A program made the position numbers and the translations under genes. Source: an archaeon (lineage in GTDB: Archaea; Thermoproteota; Nitrososphaeria; Nitrososphaerales; Gagatemarchaeaceae). Taken from it: a DNA stretch of 32,916 nucleotides. Below are positions 1-7,927 of this stretch, in pieces (within the stretch, counting starts at the first letter, position 1; the number at the start of each line of letters is the position of its first letter). The DNA is taken from contig JAJYWC010000020.1 in NCBI GenBank assembly GCA_021791695.1, positions 1-32,916 on the forward strand, written 5' to 3'. The notes under the pieces were generated by a model. The model searched no databases and was not told the DNA's origin. It saw nothing but the letters and a program-made list of their open reading frames with translations.

Positions 1-427
1 CCCCGATTGCTTCCTGAACTGGGTTGTTGCCGAAGGCCGGCAACGGGAGCCGTACCGAGAGCCCTGCGGCCGCGCCGGTGTAGGCGACTGCGAAGAGACC
101 AAAGGCGGCGAGAATCGCCTTGCCCGCCCTGAGGATCACGCTTCGCACCCACGCTCCCGCGTGCCCCACAAGCAGGAGGAGTGCCGGGACGGTGAAGAAT
201 ACGCAGACGAGGAACGCCGAGAACAAAAGCAGGGATGATTGAAGCCAGGCGAAGAGCGCGTCCTGCGGAATCGCGATGCCGAGCGCGCCCGGGATAGATG
301 CGACGAAATAGTCGCCAAACCCGATGGCGAGGTACGTGAGGACGGTTATGGCCAGGAGCGCCGCACACCTGAGCACCAGGCCAGCGGAGGCCAAGTTATG
401 CTGGCCGCCTCCGGCACCGGTGCCCAA
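1..427 (-). CDS. Membrane protein, C-terminus cut by window edge
   Basis: An open frame on the minus strand runs from a TTG at 427 off the left edge (about 142 residues present). It was recovered by reading the reverse complement directly: an in-frame TGA lies just upstream of the TTG and there is no ATG. The protein has at least three hydrophobic stretches: about residues 15-32 (LVLRCAALLAITVLTYLAI), about 58-82 (SLLLFSAFLVCVFFTVPALLLLVG) and about 95-112 (ILAAFGLFAVAYTGAAAG). They are separated by short loops, as in an integral membrane protein. I do not recognise the family. A perfect palindrome lies 58 bases upstream (485-506) and may be its operator. The start codon is uncertain, because TTG and GTG codons further in are alternatives. 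Confidence 0.6.
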   Translation of the reverse strand, partial: MGTGAGGGQHNLASAGLVLRCAALLAITVLTYLAIGFGDYFVASIPGALGIAIPQDALFAWLQSSLLLFSAFLVCVFFTVPALLLLVGHAGAWVRSVILRAGKAILAAFGLFAVAYTGAAAGLSVRLPLPAFGNNPVQEAIG

Positions 428-484
428 CGATCCGCCAGAATGGCATGGAGCGTGAGGTCGTCAGCTTCCTATAGACTCTATCTC

Positions 485-506
485 ACCTAAGATACTTATC
501 TTAGGT
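485..506. promoter_or_regulatory. Perfect 10-bp-arm palindrome, probable operator/promoter of the left-edge gene
   Basis: ACCTAAGATA (485-494) and its exact reverse complement TATCTTAGGT (497-506) flank a 2-base centre. Read on the minus strand, the AT-rich centre (ATAAGTAT) could serve as a TATA element for the gene starting at 427. A repressor bound here would then block TBP. The outer TTAGG/CCTAA half-sites resemble metal-regulator (DtxR/MntR-type) half-sites in composition but not in arrangement, so the regulator is not assigned. A stem-loop in RNA is the alternative reading. Confidence 0.5.
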
Positions 507-977
507 AAGTCGAAAATCCGATACGGAGCGCATGTTTTGCCATCCTTTCCGGGAGGGCACCAGATGCTTTGCGTCTCGCCAACGTCACGTTCATGTCAGG
601 TCCTATCCACGTCTGGTGGCGCTCTGTAACTCTCCGAATTCTCGCTGACATCCCATATCTGATAATTCTCCATGTTTACACCGTCATAGCGGATTTAATC
701 GCACTATTACGATACCTGAGAAGGTCAAACAATCCACCCTAGATTGTCACGTCCATAAGTGCAAGGCAGGTTCACCCGTCTGTAGATCCCACTTCACTGC
801 AAGGGCGTTTGCGACGTTTTGGGGTTGCGTCGTCCCACGCGTGTAACTCATTGACAATAGATTGGTAGGGTGTTCTTTTCCTCAGCGCAACCGCCGATGA
901 AATCTATGCTGCGCTTCCCGGGTACGCTTGGAGCGGCCGCATGTTGCCCGGCCACGTGCACCTGCCCATTCGCGGGT
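507..977. other. Gene-free stretch
   Basis: About 470 bases between the left-edge gene's palindrome and vapC. It is more AT-rich than its surroundings in parts (about 655-730). I see no open frame of convincing length, no tRNA-like T-arm and no repeat array. Small undetected RNAs cannot be excluded. Confidence 0.5.
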
Positions 978-1367
978 CTACCGCCCCTTCACCCTCACGC
1001 CTAGCTCTCTCGCCACCTTCGCCTGCTTGGCATCGAACGTGACGAGTTCTCTCTCCCCTGACCGCATCGCAGCGGCCACGAAGAGCGCGTCGTAGACGGT
1101 CACGTCGTGATCGACCGAAATCTCAAAGGATTTGAGGATGAGGTCGTTCTGGTCGACGAGTCTCACCAGGGAAGCGAGCTTACCAATCATGGACTTGGCA
1201 TCCTCAGCTCCGATTTCGCCGGCGAGCGTCTTGGTTCTCAGCGCATTGGCGACTTCTTTCAGAGCCAAGGGGACCGTCGAGGGTCTCGTCAGCCATCTCT
1301 CAGCCTCCTCCCAGCCCTCTTCCCCGGAGAGGAACTTCACGAAGACGGACGAGTCAACTATGGGCAT
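978..1367 (-). CDS. vapC: VapC-type PIN-domain toxin
   Basis: A 129-residue PIN-domain ribonuclease, the toxin half of a VapBC pair; family members cleave specific RNAs with Mg2+ held by a cluster of acidic residues. Those residues are visible: D5 in the opening MPIVDSS strand, E38 (LALKEVANAL), D93 (VYDALFVAAA) and D112 (LVTFDAK). The order and spacing are typical of the family. The ATG at 1367 is preferred over the TTG at 1385, because it places the PIN opening strand at the N-terminus and overlaps vapB by only 14 bases. It is translated after the antitoxin from the same transcript, the usual arrangement. The RNA target is unknown. Confidence 0.88.
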   Translation of the reverse strand: MPIVDSSVFVKFLSGEEGWEEAERWLTRPSTVPLALKEVANALRTKTLAGEIGAEDAKSMIGKLASLVRLVDQNDLILKSFEISVDHDVTVYDALFVAAAMRSGERELVTFDAKQAKVARELGVRVKGR

Positions 1368-1584
1368 CCCTGTCGCTCCTGACAAGCCTCTCGGCCGACC
1401 CCCGTCCCGAAGGCTTCACCTTTTTCCTCACAATCGTGTGCAGCTCTGCCAGCGTGTTCTTGTTGCGGGTCTCCCAAGCAAGCTCCTCGAGGTACTCCCG
1501 GGTCTTGGCTGCGACGTCGATGCCGGCACTTTCAAGTGCGTCCTTTGTCTGCTTCGGCACTCTCACGCTGATTACCGCGCTCAT
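1354..1584 (-). CDS. vapB: VapB-type antitoxin
   Basis: A 76-residue partner of the downstream PIN toxin. The N-terminus (MSAVISVRVPKQTKDALESAGIDV) has the short beta strand followed by a helix of a ribbon-helix-helix DNA-binding domain. The C-terminal half is charged and would wrap the toxin. Such antitoxins neutralise VapC and repress their own promoter. A TATA-like sequence (TTTATAT on the minus strand, 1609-1615) sits about 28 bases ahead of the ATG, suggesting a leaderless transcript. An 8-bp palindrome TGTATACA at 1586-1593, directly against the start codon, is a candidate autoregulatory site. Confidence 0.8.
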   Translation of the reverse strand: MSAVISVRVPKQTKDALESAGIDVAAKTREYLEELAWETRNKNTLAELHTIVRKKVKPSGRGSAERLVRSDRDAHS

Positions 1585-1585
1585 G

Positions 1586-1616
1586 TGTATACATACCTGT
1601 TTACGGCGATATAAAC
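1586..1616. promoter_or_regulatory. Shared divergent promoter of vapBC and the 1643 operon
   Basis: The string ATATAAA (1609-1615) reads as a TATA box in both directions. It is about 28 bases from the vapB ATG on the minus strand and about 30 bases from the GTG at 1643 on the plus strand. Both spacings fit leaderless archaeal transcription. TGTATACA (1586-1593) lies on the vapB side. If VapB binds here it could affect both directions. Confidence 0.45.
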
Positions 1617-1642
1617 ACCACCGGAGTCTGCAAATCGCTTAA

Positions 1643-3250
1643 GTGCCTCGGCTGCTCTACCTTTCCGGACGTGCAACCGTGAAGTGCCGCGATGCAAGGG
1701 CCTTTCTGTCTCGGGTCAATGACCGGGGCCCATCGATCGCTCTCATCGCGCCCGTCGACCTCGACTTTCTAGTCTCAAACGGCTACGTCCGGGCGATCAG
1801 CCAGGACGATTACAGCAAAGGTGTGGCCGACGTCGCGAGGCTCTCTCAGCTCAGCGACCAGGTCGATACCATGAAGCCAGAAGTCGAGTCCGCCATCAAC
1901 GAACTCGAAGAGGAAAAGCAGAAGACGCACGCCTTCCTCTTCCACTTCGAGGGACGGCAGGGGAAGGAGGAGGTGGAGCAAAAAATCCAGACCGAACAGG
2001 CGACCGTCTCGCAGGAGAGTACACAGCTCTCGGCGCTCGAGAACAACCTCAACCAGCTCATACAGGAAAAGTCGCTGATTGACCGGGCGGTCCCATACGG
2101 TGAAGGATACATCGCTTTGACGGGGGTCGGGACCCTGGTGCTGAACGACCTCAACGTGAGGGACTACAGGGTCGACGACGAGGAATTCGGAGAGTTTGTG
2201 GACGAGATCAGGTCGACCTACACAGAGCTGCGATCCATAGCGGACAGGGCGGCCTGGTACGTCAACCTGGTCAAACCCCTCGTTCCTGACCTCGACTCCG
2301 TGACAGACTCCGACGACCCCAGCGAGGTGAGGTCGCCCTCCCTTTTGTGGAGCGTGGCCATCGGCCTGGGCAAGCTCCAGGGCGACCCCCGCGAGACCGG
2401 GCAGAGGTTCGTGCAGGCGTTCCAGGCCCTTGCGCATTTGGATGCGACGGTTCCCAACAAGCTCATGGCGGCCGAGATAATGACGGCCCTCGGAGGCCCC
2501 GACACTGCCCTGCTCGAGGCGTCGCTCTCTGACATTGACAAGTCTCTCAGGGGCCAGGGGGTCCCACGGGAGCTCTCGGCGGGCGTCGCCGCCACGATAA
2601 TGGCGGGAAGGCGCTTCGACGGCACCTACCCCATAGGGAACTACAACGTCTACAGGGGGCTGACACCATCGTACGAGGCGGCTGCGATAATGGCCGTGAT
2701 GAACCTGCCAGTCCAGGACGTCTCGGGCAGGTTCCAATCGTTCAGGATGACCTTCACCGGCTGGGGGTACACGTCATCAGAGGATACGGAGGTCGCCTCG
2801 GCCTACCTCGCAATCGGCGAGCTGGACGCGAACTCGGTAATCGAGAAGATGAAGTACGCTGTAGCCCAGCTCTCGAACTACCTTGAATATCCGCTCGTGG
2901 CCGCCGCGATACTCGCCTCGATTCCGGTCTTCGAGGTCCACGAGGTCCTCGACCTGATGGAAAAGGCGGTAACGCTCCTCTCGAACTACGCCGTAGGCCT
3001 CGAACGGTCAGAGGTCGTGGCCCTTGCGGTGAGGATGATCCACGGGGTCAGGAACGAGATAGTGAAACAGATCGACCCCAACGCTCCGGTCGCCAAGACC
3101 CCGGTCCAGTTCACCTATCTCGCCCAGCCGGGGTTCTTTCTCTGGTACTCTCCCATCATCCTCGCCCACTCCTCTTACTTCGCCTCCTTCAGCGGCCTGG
3201 GAGGCTTCCATCCGGGGCACAGCCACGGGATTGGAGGGTTCGCGGGTTGA
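1643..3250 (+). CDS. Uncharacterised coiled-coil protein with helical-repeat C-terminal half
   Basis: A 535-residue soluble protein, first gene of a four-gene run. Residues about 65-145 are strongly charged and rich in E, K and Q with heptad-like spacing, indicating a coiled coil. Residues about 225-490 consist of Ala/Leu-rich helices that include a repeated phrase (AVAQLSNYLEYP and AVTLLSNYAVGL), suggesting an alpha-solenoid. This half recalls the bacterial DUF4003 family in texture, but I cannot confirm that. The last 20 residues are Gly/His-rich (HPGHSHGIGGF). The GTG at 1643 matches the TATA box about 30 bases upstream; a GTG at 1679 is an alternative. No catalytic motif or signal peptide is seen. 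The next gene overlaps its stop codon, so translational coupling is likely. Confidence 0.75.
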   Translation: MPRLLYLSGRATVKCRDARAFLSRVNDRGPSIALIAPVDLDFLVSNGYVRAISQDDYSKGVADVARLSQLSDQVDTMKPEVESAINELEEEKQKTHAFLFHFEGRQGKEEVEQKIQTEQATVSQESTQLSALENNLNQLIQEKSLIDRAVPYGEGYIALTGVGTLVLNDLNVRDYRVDDEEFGEFVDEIRSTYTELRSIADRAAWYVNLVKPLVPDLDSVTDSDDPSEVRSPSLLWSVAIGLGKLQGDPRETGQRFVQAFQALAHLDATVPNKLMAAEIMTALGGPDTALLEASLSDIDKSLRGQGVPRELSAGVAATIMAGRRFDGTYPIGNYNVYRGLTPSYEAAAIMAVMNLPVQDVSGRFQSFRMTFTGWGYTSSEDTEVASAYLAIGELDANSVIEKMKYAVAQLSNYLEYPLVAAAILASIPVFEVHEVLDLMEKAVTLLSNYAVGLERSEVVALAVRMIHGVRNEIVKQIDPNAPVAKTPVQFTYLAQPGFFLWYSPIILAHSSYFASFSGLGGFHPGHSHGIGGFAG

Positions 3251-4341
3251 CCTCGCGAACCCGCGGTCCGAGGAATCTGCCCGCGACCCTGCTCCTGGCT
3301 TTCCTGCTGTTAAGCGCGGTCGCCGCCAACGCTCACTTCGTCTCTGCTTACACGCCCCTGGCCGGGGACAGCTTCAACTATTCAGAGACGATCACGGTCA
3401 ACAACGGCCAGGGCGCTTACTCCGGGTACACAGACCTCACCCAGGTCTCCGGGTCGGAGCGGGTGGCAGCCGTGACGGGGAGCGTCGTCTCGATGTCCTA
3501 CAGCTACTCCTTCCAGTACAGCAGCAACCAGGGCACCTCCTCGTCAAGCCAGACCTCGGGAGCATATACCTGGTCCTCGAGCGGCTACACCTACATCAAC
3601 GGCACCGACAACCAGGTCGGCTACACGGCGCCCGTCTACGTGTGGTTCGCGATGAACCCCTCTACCCCCGTCGGAGGCTCGTTCAACATCCTGAACACCA
3701 GGTTCACCGTGCTCTCGAAGAACTACAGTTTCGAGCTACCCACTCAGGACAGGTACGTGCAGACTATTCAGGCCGAGGGCACGGGTTCCTACACGCGCAA
3801 CGACTCATACGGGGTCTTCACGGCGACGTACACGTGGTACGAGTACTTCGACCCGGCGACAGGCTATGTGGTCGGCTACAACTACGTCGAGCAGGACAGC
3901 GGCGAGTACCAGGGCCAGACGGGAGGCTTCACCTACACTGACAACCTCTATGTGACATCGAGCAGCTACCCGCTAACTGCCGCCAGCGCCCCCGCGGGAG
4001 GGAGTACATCGCTCACCAGCACCGCGGCGGGCACCCTTTACACATACCTCGATTACGCGGTCGGTGGCATCGTCATCCTTGTCGTGATAATCATCGTCGC
4101 CATCTACGCCGCGACGCGCAGGAGGCGCATGAAGCCGCTCCCCGAGCACTCGCCGACCCCTCCCGCGCCACCCCCTTCGTCATCTGAGTCCTCTCCGTGG
4201 CAATCCGGCGTGCAGATGGGTTCCCGACCGCCCGAGCAGGTCGTGATAAAGGAGGTCGCGATGAAGAACTGCAAGTACTGCAACGCCCTCATCCCGACTA
4301 CGGCCCAGACCTGCCCATACTGCGGAGCGCCGAACCGGTAG
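3247..4341 (+). CDS. Membrane-anchored surface protein with cytosolic zinc ribbon
   Basis: A 364-residue protein starting at a TTG that overlaps the previous stop (TTGA, 4 bases). The architecture is clear from the sequence. An N-terminal hydrophobic signal segment (about residues 11-28) is followed by an extracytoplasmic domain to about 265. That domain is very rich in Ser, Tyr, Thr and Gly, with N-x-S/T sequons such as NYS, NGT and NDS, as in archaeal S-layer-type proteins. One transmembrane helix follows (about 271-290, VGGIVILVVIIIVAIYAA) with an RRRR stop-transfer signal. After a Pro/Ser-rich linker comes a C-terminal zinc ribbon (CKYCNALIPTTAQTCPYCG). Putting the zinc ribbon inside the cell and a glycoprotein-like domain outside suggests a sensor, or a scaffold recruiting the neighbouring cytosolic proteins. 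No function is known. Confidence 0.75.
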   Translation: MTSRTRGPRNLPATLLLAFLLLSAVAANAHFVSAYTPLAGDSFNYSETITVNNGQGAYSGYTDLTQVSGSERVAAVTGSVVSMSYSYSFQYSSNQGTSSSSQTSGAYTWSSSGYTYINGTDNQVGYTAPVYVWFAMNPSTPVGGSFNILNTRFTVLSKNYSFELPTQDRYVQTIQAEGTGSYTRNDSYGVFTATYTWYEYFDPATGYVVGYNYVEQDSGEYQGQTGGFTYTDNLYVTSSSYPLTAASAPAGGSTSLTSTAAGTLYTYLDYAVGGIVILVVIIIVAIYAATRRRRMKPLPEHSPTPPAPPPSSSESSPWQSGVQMGSRPPEQVVIKEVAMKNCKYCNALIPTTAQTCPYCGAPNR

Positions 4342-4346
4342 GAGCG

Positions 4347-5591
4347 ATGGGTGGGGTGCCCTTGAACGTGACCGAGGAGAGGAAGGCGGCTATCAAGCTC
4401 AGGGGAATCCCCGTCACGCTCGACACCTACGAGGCAGCGGGAGCGATAACAAACACGCACTTTCGAAGCTTCCTGATGCCGGACTTCGAGAAGGTTTACC
4501 TCCCCGAGAGCGTGAGACCATTCGCCGACACCTCGCCAGTCGGGAGAAAGGACCTCCTGATCGACGACAACAGGAGCGCGATGGGAAGCGACCCGTGCAT
4601 GACAATAGATGGCACCGACTTTTACTTCTCGGTCAAGGGGATAGGCTCGACCACAAGCCCGTTCAGCCGGCAGCTCCTGAGCAGGGAGGACGTGTGCGGC
4701 CTGCTGAAGAGCTCACGCGTTAAGGAGCGGATAACCGCTGCGAGGGATACAAAGCTGCCGAGGTATCTCACTGGGGAGCTTTGGTCGAGGGGCTGCCCGT
4801 ACGGCGCGCAGGGGCTGGAGTTCGCTTCGATAGCCATGAAGGCCGCAGAGAGCTCGGACGCGAGCACCACATCCATTCATGGGTTCAGGATAGCGCCTCT
4901 AGTGAAGATTGTCAGGCTGCCCGAGGGCCTCCAGAGGGAGGCGAAGCAGGTCTACTGGTACAGGCGGTTCAAACAAGAGATGGTCCAAGAGACGCGGCTT
5001 CTCCCTTCCAACGTGAGGATCTACTTCCACTCGGACTGGACCATCGGGGACGACACCGGCGAGCTCTTCAACTTCTTCCGAATTGACAACGACGAAAAGG
5101 CGACCAGCTTTCTCAGGAACTTCGTCAAGAGCGGCATCGCCGTCCTCACGCTCTTCGTGAGGTCGATGACCGACAACGGCAACGGCACCTACAGCGGGCT
5201 GGACTTCTACGACGTCTGGCTTGACAAGGATGCAGTGCTCGCCCCCGACGGAACGATATTCTGGGCGGACCTGGAGGGGCTCCAGAAGGTCACCGTGGGA
5301 GGCAAGAACAGGGCTGACCTAGAGTTCAACATCGAGGAGAACATGGAGCACCAGATCTACAGGTCGCTCTATGAGTTCATGTACGCCTACGAGCAGATCG
5401 AGAGGGAGCGGGTCAAGAGGTTCGGGCACGAGAGCGATAGGAAGCTCCAGTTCGAGTGCCTCCTGAAGGACGCGCTGAGAGACGATGAGGTGGTCGAACT
5501 GCGTCGCAGGCCCGAAAGCCTCGAACTTGTGATCGGCAACATTCTGGGGGAGGAGAGGCTGATGAAGGAGTTCACCATCCTGGACTGGTAG
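4347..5591 (+). CDS. Conserved-looking protein of unknown function (414 aa)
   Basis: I do not recognise this family. The frame is open further upstream, but the ATG at 4347 begins 6 bases after the previous stop and has a GGAG at 4341-4344. The upstream part overlaps the zinc ribbon of the preceding gene and is not credible as coding. The protein is soluble, with no signal peptide or membrane helix. It has a mixed alpha/beta composition with conspicuous turns: SRGCPYGAQGLEFASIAMKAAE near residue 150, YFHSDWTIGDDTGELFNFFRID near 230, and DVWLDKDAVLAPDGTIFWADLEGL near 300. The last segment resembles the catalytic-loop/metal-loop region of a protein-kinase-like fold, but the standard HxD..N and DFG residues are not clearly present. 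The tight packing suggests it acts with its neighbours. Confidence 0.7.
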   Translation: MGGVPLNVTEERKAAIKLRGIPVTLDTYEAAGAITNTHFRSFLMPDFEKVYLPESVRPFADTSPVGRKDLLIDDNRSAMGSDPCMTIDGTDFYFSVKGIGSTTSPFSRQLLSREDVCGLLKSSRVKERITAARDTKLPRYLTGELWSRGCPYGAQGLEFASIAMKAAESSDASTTSIHGFRIAPLVKIVRLPEGLQREAKQVYWYRRFKQEMVQETRLLPSNVRIYFHSDWTIGDDTGELFNFFRIDNDEKATSFLRNFVKSGIAVLTLFVRSMTDNGNGTYSGLDFYDVWLDKDAVLAPDGTIFWADLEGLQKVTVGGKNRADLEFNIEENMEHQIYRSLYEFMYAYEQIERERVKRFGHESDRKLQFECLLKDALRDDEVVELRRRPESLELVIGNILGEERLMKEFTILDW

Positions 5592-5593
5592 AG

Positions 5594-6340
5594 ATGGGCA
5601 GCATCGAAGTATCAAAGATAGATAGCGTGGAGCAGCTGAGAGACCTCCCCAAGGGACTCTCCTTCTTCGACCCCCTGATAGGCCACGAAGTCAAGGAAGC
5701 CCTCGAGTCCGGAGGCGAGACCTACCTCTCGAAGGATCCGAACGGGGTCACGAACGGCCTCTTCATCTACGACAACTACGAGGTCACGGGGACGATATTC
5801 ACAAGCTCCCGTGAGGTCTTCGACTACTTCTACAAGCTCAAGCCCTCGAGCTATATCTTCTCGGAGCTCGACGTGCCCGAGCTTCCAAAGCAGGTCTGGA
5901 ACATCTGGCAGCTCGACGTCGACAAGGCGCAGGCGGACTACAGTTTCAAGCACCGGGTCGTCATCGAAAGCGACGTTGCCGAGATCGAGCGCTTCATGGC
6001 ACTCGCCCAGCTGGAGACGAACAAGCGGTGGATAAGCGTCGCTCTGAAGAACGGGGACAGGTGCTTCGTGGTGAAGATAGCCGGGAGGATTGTCGGGATG
6101 GCATGGATGACGATAGTCGGCGATGTCGCGAGGTCTCACGGGCTCTTCGTCGCTCGAAGGTTCAGGAGGATGGGGATGATGATGGACAACTACCACGCCA
6201 GGCTCCTCTATCTCAAGGCGAGACACGTCCACACCCTGGTGAACGAGATAGCCGAGGACAATGTGGCATCAGCCAGCCTCGCGGCGAAGGAGGGAGAGAA
6301 GGTGGTCGGCAAGATATTCCTCTACACTAGCCCCGGTTGA
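5594..6340 (+). CDS. GNAT-family N-acetyltransferase
   Basis: A 248-residue protein starting two bases after the preceding stop. The C-terminal half carries the GNAT fold: CFVVKIAGRIVGMAWMTIVGDVARSHGLFVARRFRRMGMMMDNYHARLL. This gives the beta4 strand ending in GLFVA and the acetyl-CoA pyrophosphate-binding loop in RFRRMGMM (a variant of R/Q-x-x-G-x-G/A, with M in place of the last small residue). It is followed by the N-E-I-A-EDNVASASLAAKEG segment typical of motif B. The N-terminal 110 residues have no recognised domain and may bind the acceptor. The acceptor (protein, peptide or small molecule) is unknown. The operon context hints at modification of one of the three preceding products, which is inference. 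Confidence 0.8.
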   Translation: MGSIEVSKIDSVEQLRDLPKGLSFFDPLIGHEVKEALESGGETYLSKDPNGVTNGLFIYDNYEVTGTIFTSSREVFDYFYKLKPSSYIFSELDVPELPKQVWNIWQLDVDKAQADYSFKHRVVIESDVAEIERFMALAQLETNKRWISVALKNGDRCFVVKIAGRIVGMAWMTIVGDVARSHGLFVARRFRRMGMMMDNYHARLLYLKARHVHTLVNEIAEDNVASASLAAKEGEKVVGKIFLYTSPG

Positions 6341-6540
6341 CTGGCAGCGCCGCAGGAGACGGCCCCAGGACGGAACGCCCCGCCCTCTGGCACGGCCGGT
6401 ACCAGAACTGCTGCGCCCGAGGTGTCTCTCCTGGCTTTCCACTCGCTCTCCTCAACGGCAGCCTCCCTTTAGCCAAAATGCTCCGACCGCCGTCACAGGC
6501 AGAAGTGCGCTTCGAGACGCGTTCGGCCGCCGCGATACCC

Positions 6541-6549
6541 CTTAAATCG
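6541..6549 (+). promoter_or_regulatory. TATA box of tiaS
   Basis: CTTAAATCG lies about 30 bases before the ATG at 6575, the spacing expected of a leaderless archaeal transcript. It supports the ATG at 6575 over the upstream GTG at 6554. The rest of the 6341-6574 gap holds nothing I recognise. Confidence 0.45.
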
Positions 6550-6574
6550 TCTCGTGCCCCGCCTCCGTTCCCTA

Positions 6575-7927
6575 ATGCGATGCCTGGTGGGTCTCGACGA
6601 CACCGATTCAAGGTTAGGCCAGTGCACGACCCACCTGGGCTTCCGGGCGATTCCCGCTCTCCTGTCCGAGGGATGCACCTTCCGTCGCTACCCCCGGCTC
6701 GTGAGGCTCAATCCGAACATACCGTTCAAGACACGGGGTAACGCAGCCGTCTGTCTCGACTTTGAATCGGAGCGCCCCGACGCGGCCTTCGAGACCGTGG
6801 AGTCTCTGCTGCGCGAGCTGTCCGATGTGGAGAACGGCGCCAACTCGGGAGCGGTGTTCGTAACCGGGGACCCCGAGGCGCGGCTGTTCCGTCCGATCTA
6901 CGAACGGGCCCTGTCCGGGGTCGTCAGCCCCAGGTGGGTCTCGAGGGTTCTCAAGAGCAACGCGGTGAGGTCGTCTACCCTGGGGAACGGCATGGGCATC
7001 GTGGGCGCGGCGGCGAGCCTTGGTTTCTCCGAGGAGGACGACCACACCTACGAGCTCGTAGCGTACAGACGACCGGAGAACTGCGGGACTCCAAGGGTGG
7101 TAGACCCGGAACGCGTGATGCGGGCAGAACGGGCCCTGTTCCCGTACGTCTTCAACAGTTACGATTATGGAGCTGGCAGGAGCCTGATAGCCCCCCACGG
7201 TCCGGACCCCGTCTTCGCGGGGGTGCGCGCCGCCTCTCCTTCTATAGCCATGAAGGCCTTCGGGATGCTGAGCTACGAAGAGAAGCTCGCCGGGCACATG
7301 GTATATCTCTCAAACCAGTGCACCGACGCCCACCTCTCGAATCCTCTGAGGATGCCTCTTAGCGCATACTCCGCTGGTTGGCTCAGTGGGTCTGTCAGGT
7401 CGGTCGGCGATGGGGATGGAGGGCACGTCTACATCTCGCTAGACGCGGACGGTCGCGAGGTCCCATGCGCGGTCTATGGGCCAGCGGGCGACCTGGTAAG
7501 GATGTCCAGACAACTGGCACCGGGAGACAGATTGATTGTCTTCGGAGGTGTCCGGCGCGGAACACATGCGCACCCGGCCATCGTCAACGTGGAGAAGTTC
7601 GAGGTCCTCTCTGTCGCGGAGAAGGTGCAGTACGAGAACCCTGCGTGCCCCGTATGCACCAGGCGTATGAAGTCGGAAGGGAGAGGGAAGGGCTTCCAGT
7701 GTCACGGTTGCGGAGCCCGGTCACGAAGCGTCCGAAAGAAGGCTACTATCATAAGGAGGAACATCGAACCAGGGGTCTACCTGCCCTCGCCCGGTGCTCA
7801 GCGGCATCTAACCAAGCCGCTGGTCCGATACGGTCGGGAGCGTCGCGTCGCGTATCCGTTGGTCGAAGGCTGGATCGTATCCGAGTCTGTCAGAGCCTTG
7901 CGAGTGCCTGCGAAAAGTCCTCGATGA
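6575..7927 (+). CDS. tiaS: tRNA(Ile2) 2-agmatinylcytidine synthetase TiaS
   Basis: A 450-residue enzyme that uses ATP and agmatine to convert C34 of the CAU-anticodon isoleucine tRNA to agmatidine, so that it reads AUA rather than AUG. Archaeal TiaS signatures are present: the N-terminal MRCLVGLDDTDS and CTTHLGFRA, IPFKTRGNAAV near residue 50, then the kinase-like and ferredoxin-like middle. An OB-fold segment (about residues 270-345) precedes a C-terminal zinc ribbon (CPVCTRRM...FQCHGCG) followed by a basic tail. The length is normal for the family. The ATG at 6575 is chosen because it starts exactly at the conserved MRCLVGLDDTDS. Its 3' end overlaps the convergent PLP enzyme gene by 38 bases. 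Confidence 0.93.
   Translation: MRCLVGLDDTDSRLGQCTTHLGFRAIPALLSEGCTFRRYPRLVRLNPNIPFKTRGNAAVCLDFESERPDAAFETVESLLRELSDVENGANSGAVFVTGDPEARLFRPIYERALSGVVSPRWVSRVLKSNAVRSSTLGNGMGIVGAAASLGFSEEDDHTYELVAYRRPENCGTPRVVDPERVMRAERALFPYVFNSYDYGAGRSLIAPHGPDPVFAGVRAASPSIAMKAFGMLSYEEKLAGHMVYLSNQCTDAHLSNPLRMPLSAYSAGWLSGSVRSVGDGDGGHVYISLDADGREVPCAVYGPAGDLVRMSRQLAPGDRLIVFGGVRRGTHAHPAIVNVEKFEVLSVAEKVQYENPACPVCTRRMKSEGRGKGFQCHGCGARSRSVRKKATIIRRNIEPGVYLPSPGAQRHLTKPLVRYGRERRVAYPLVEGWIVSESVRALRVPAKSPR

Noticed and set aside
507-977. Possible tRNA or attachment-site remnant in the gap (GGTTCACCC at about 768)
   Set aside because: No acceptor or D-arm can be built around it and no repeat of it was found nearby.
1775-2737. 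320-residue minus-strand open frame inside the coiled-coil gene
   Set aside because: It is antisense to a convincing gene and rich in His, Arg, Val and Gly as expected for the shadow frame of GC-rich coding DNA. It has no recognisable domain.
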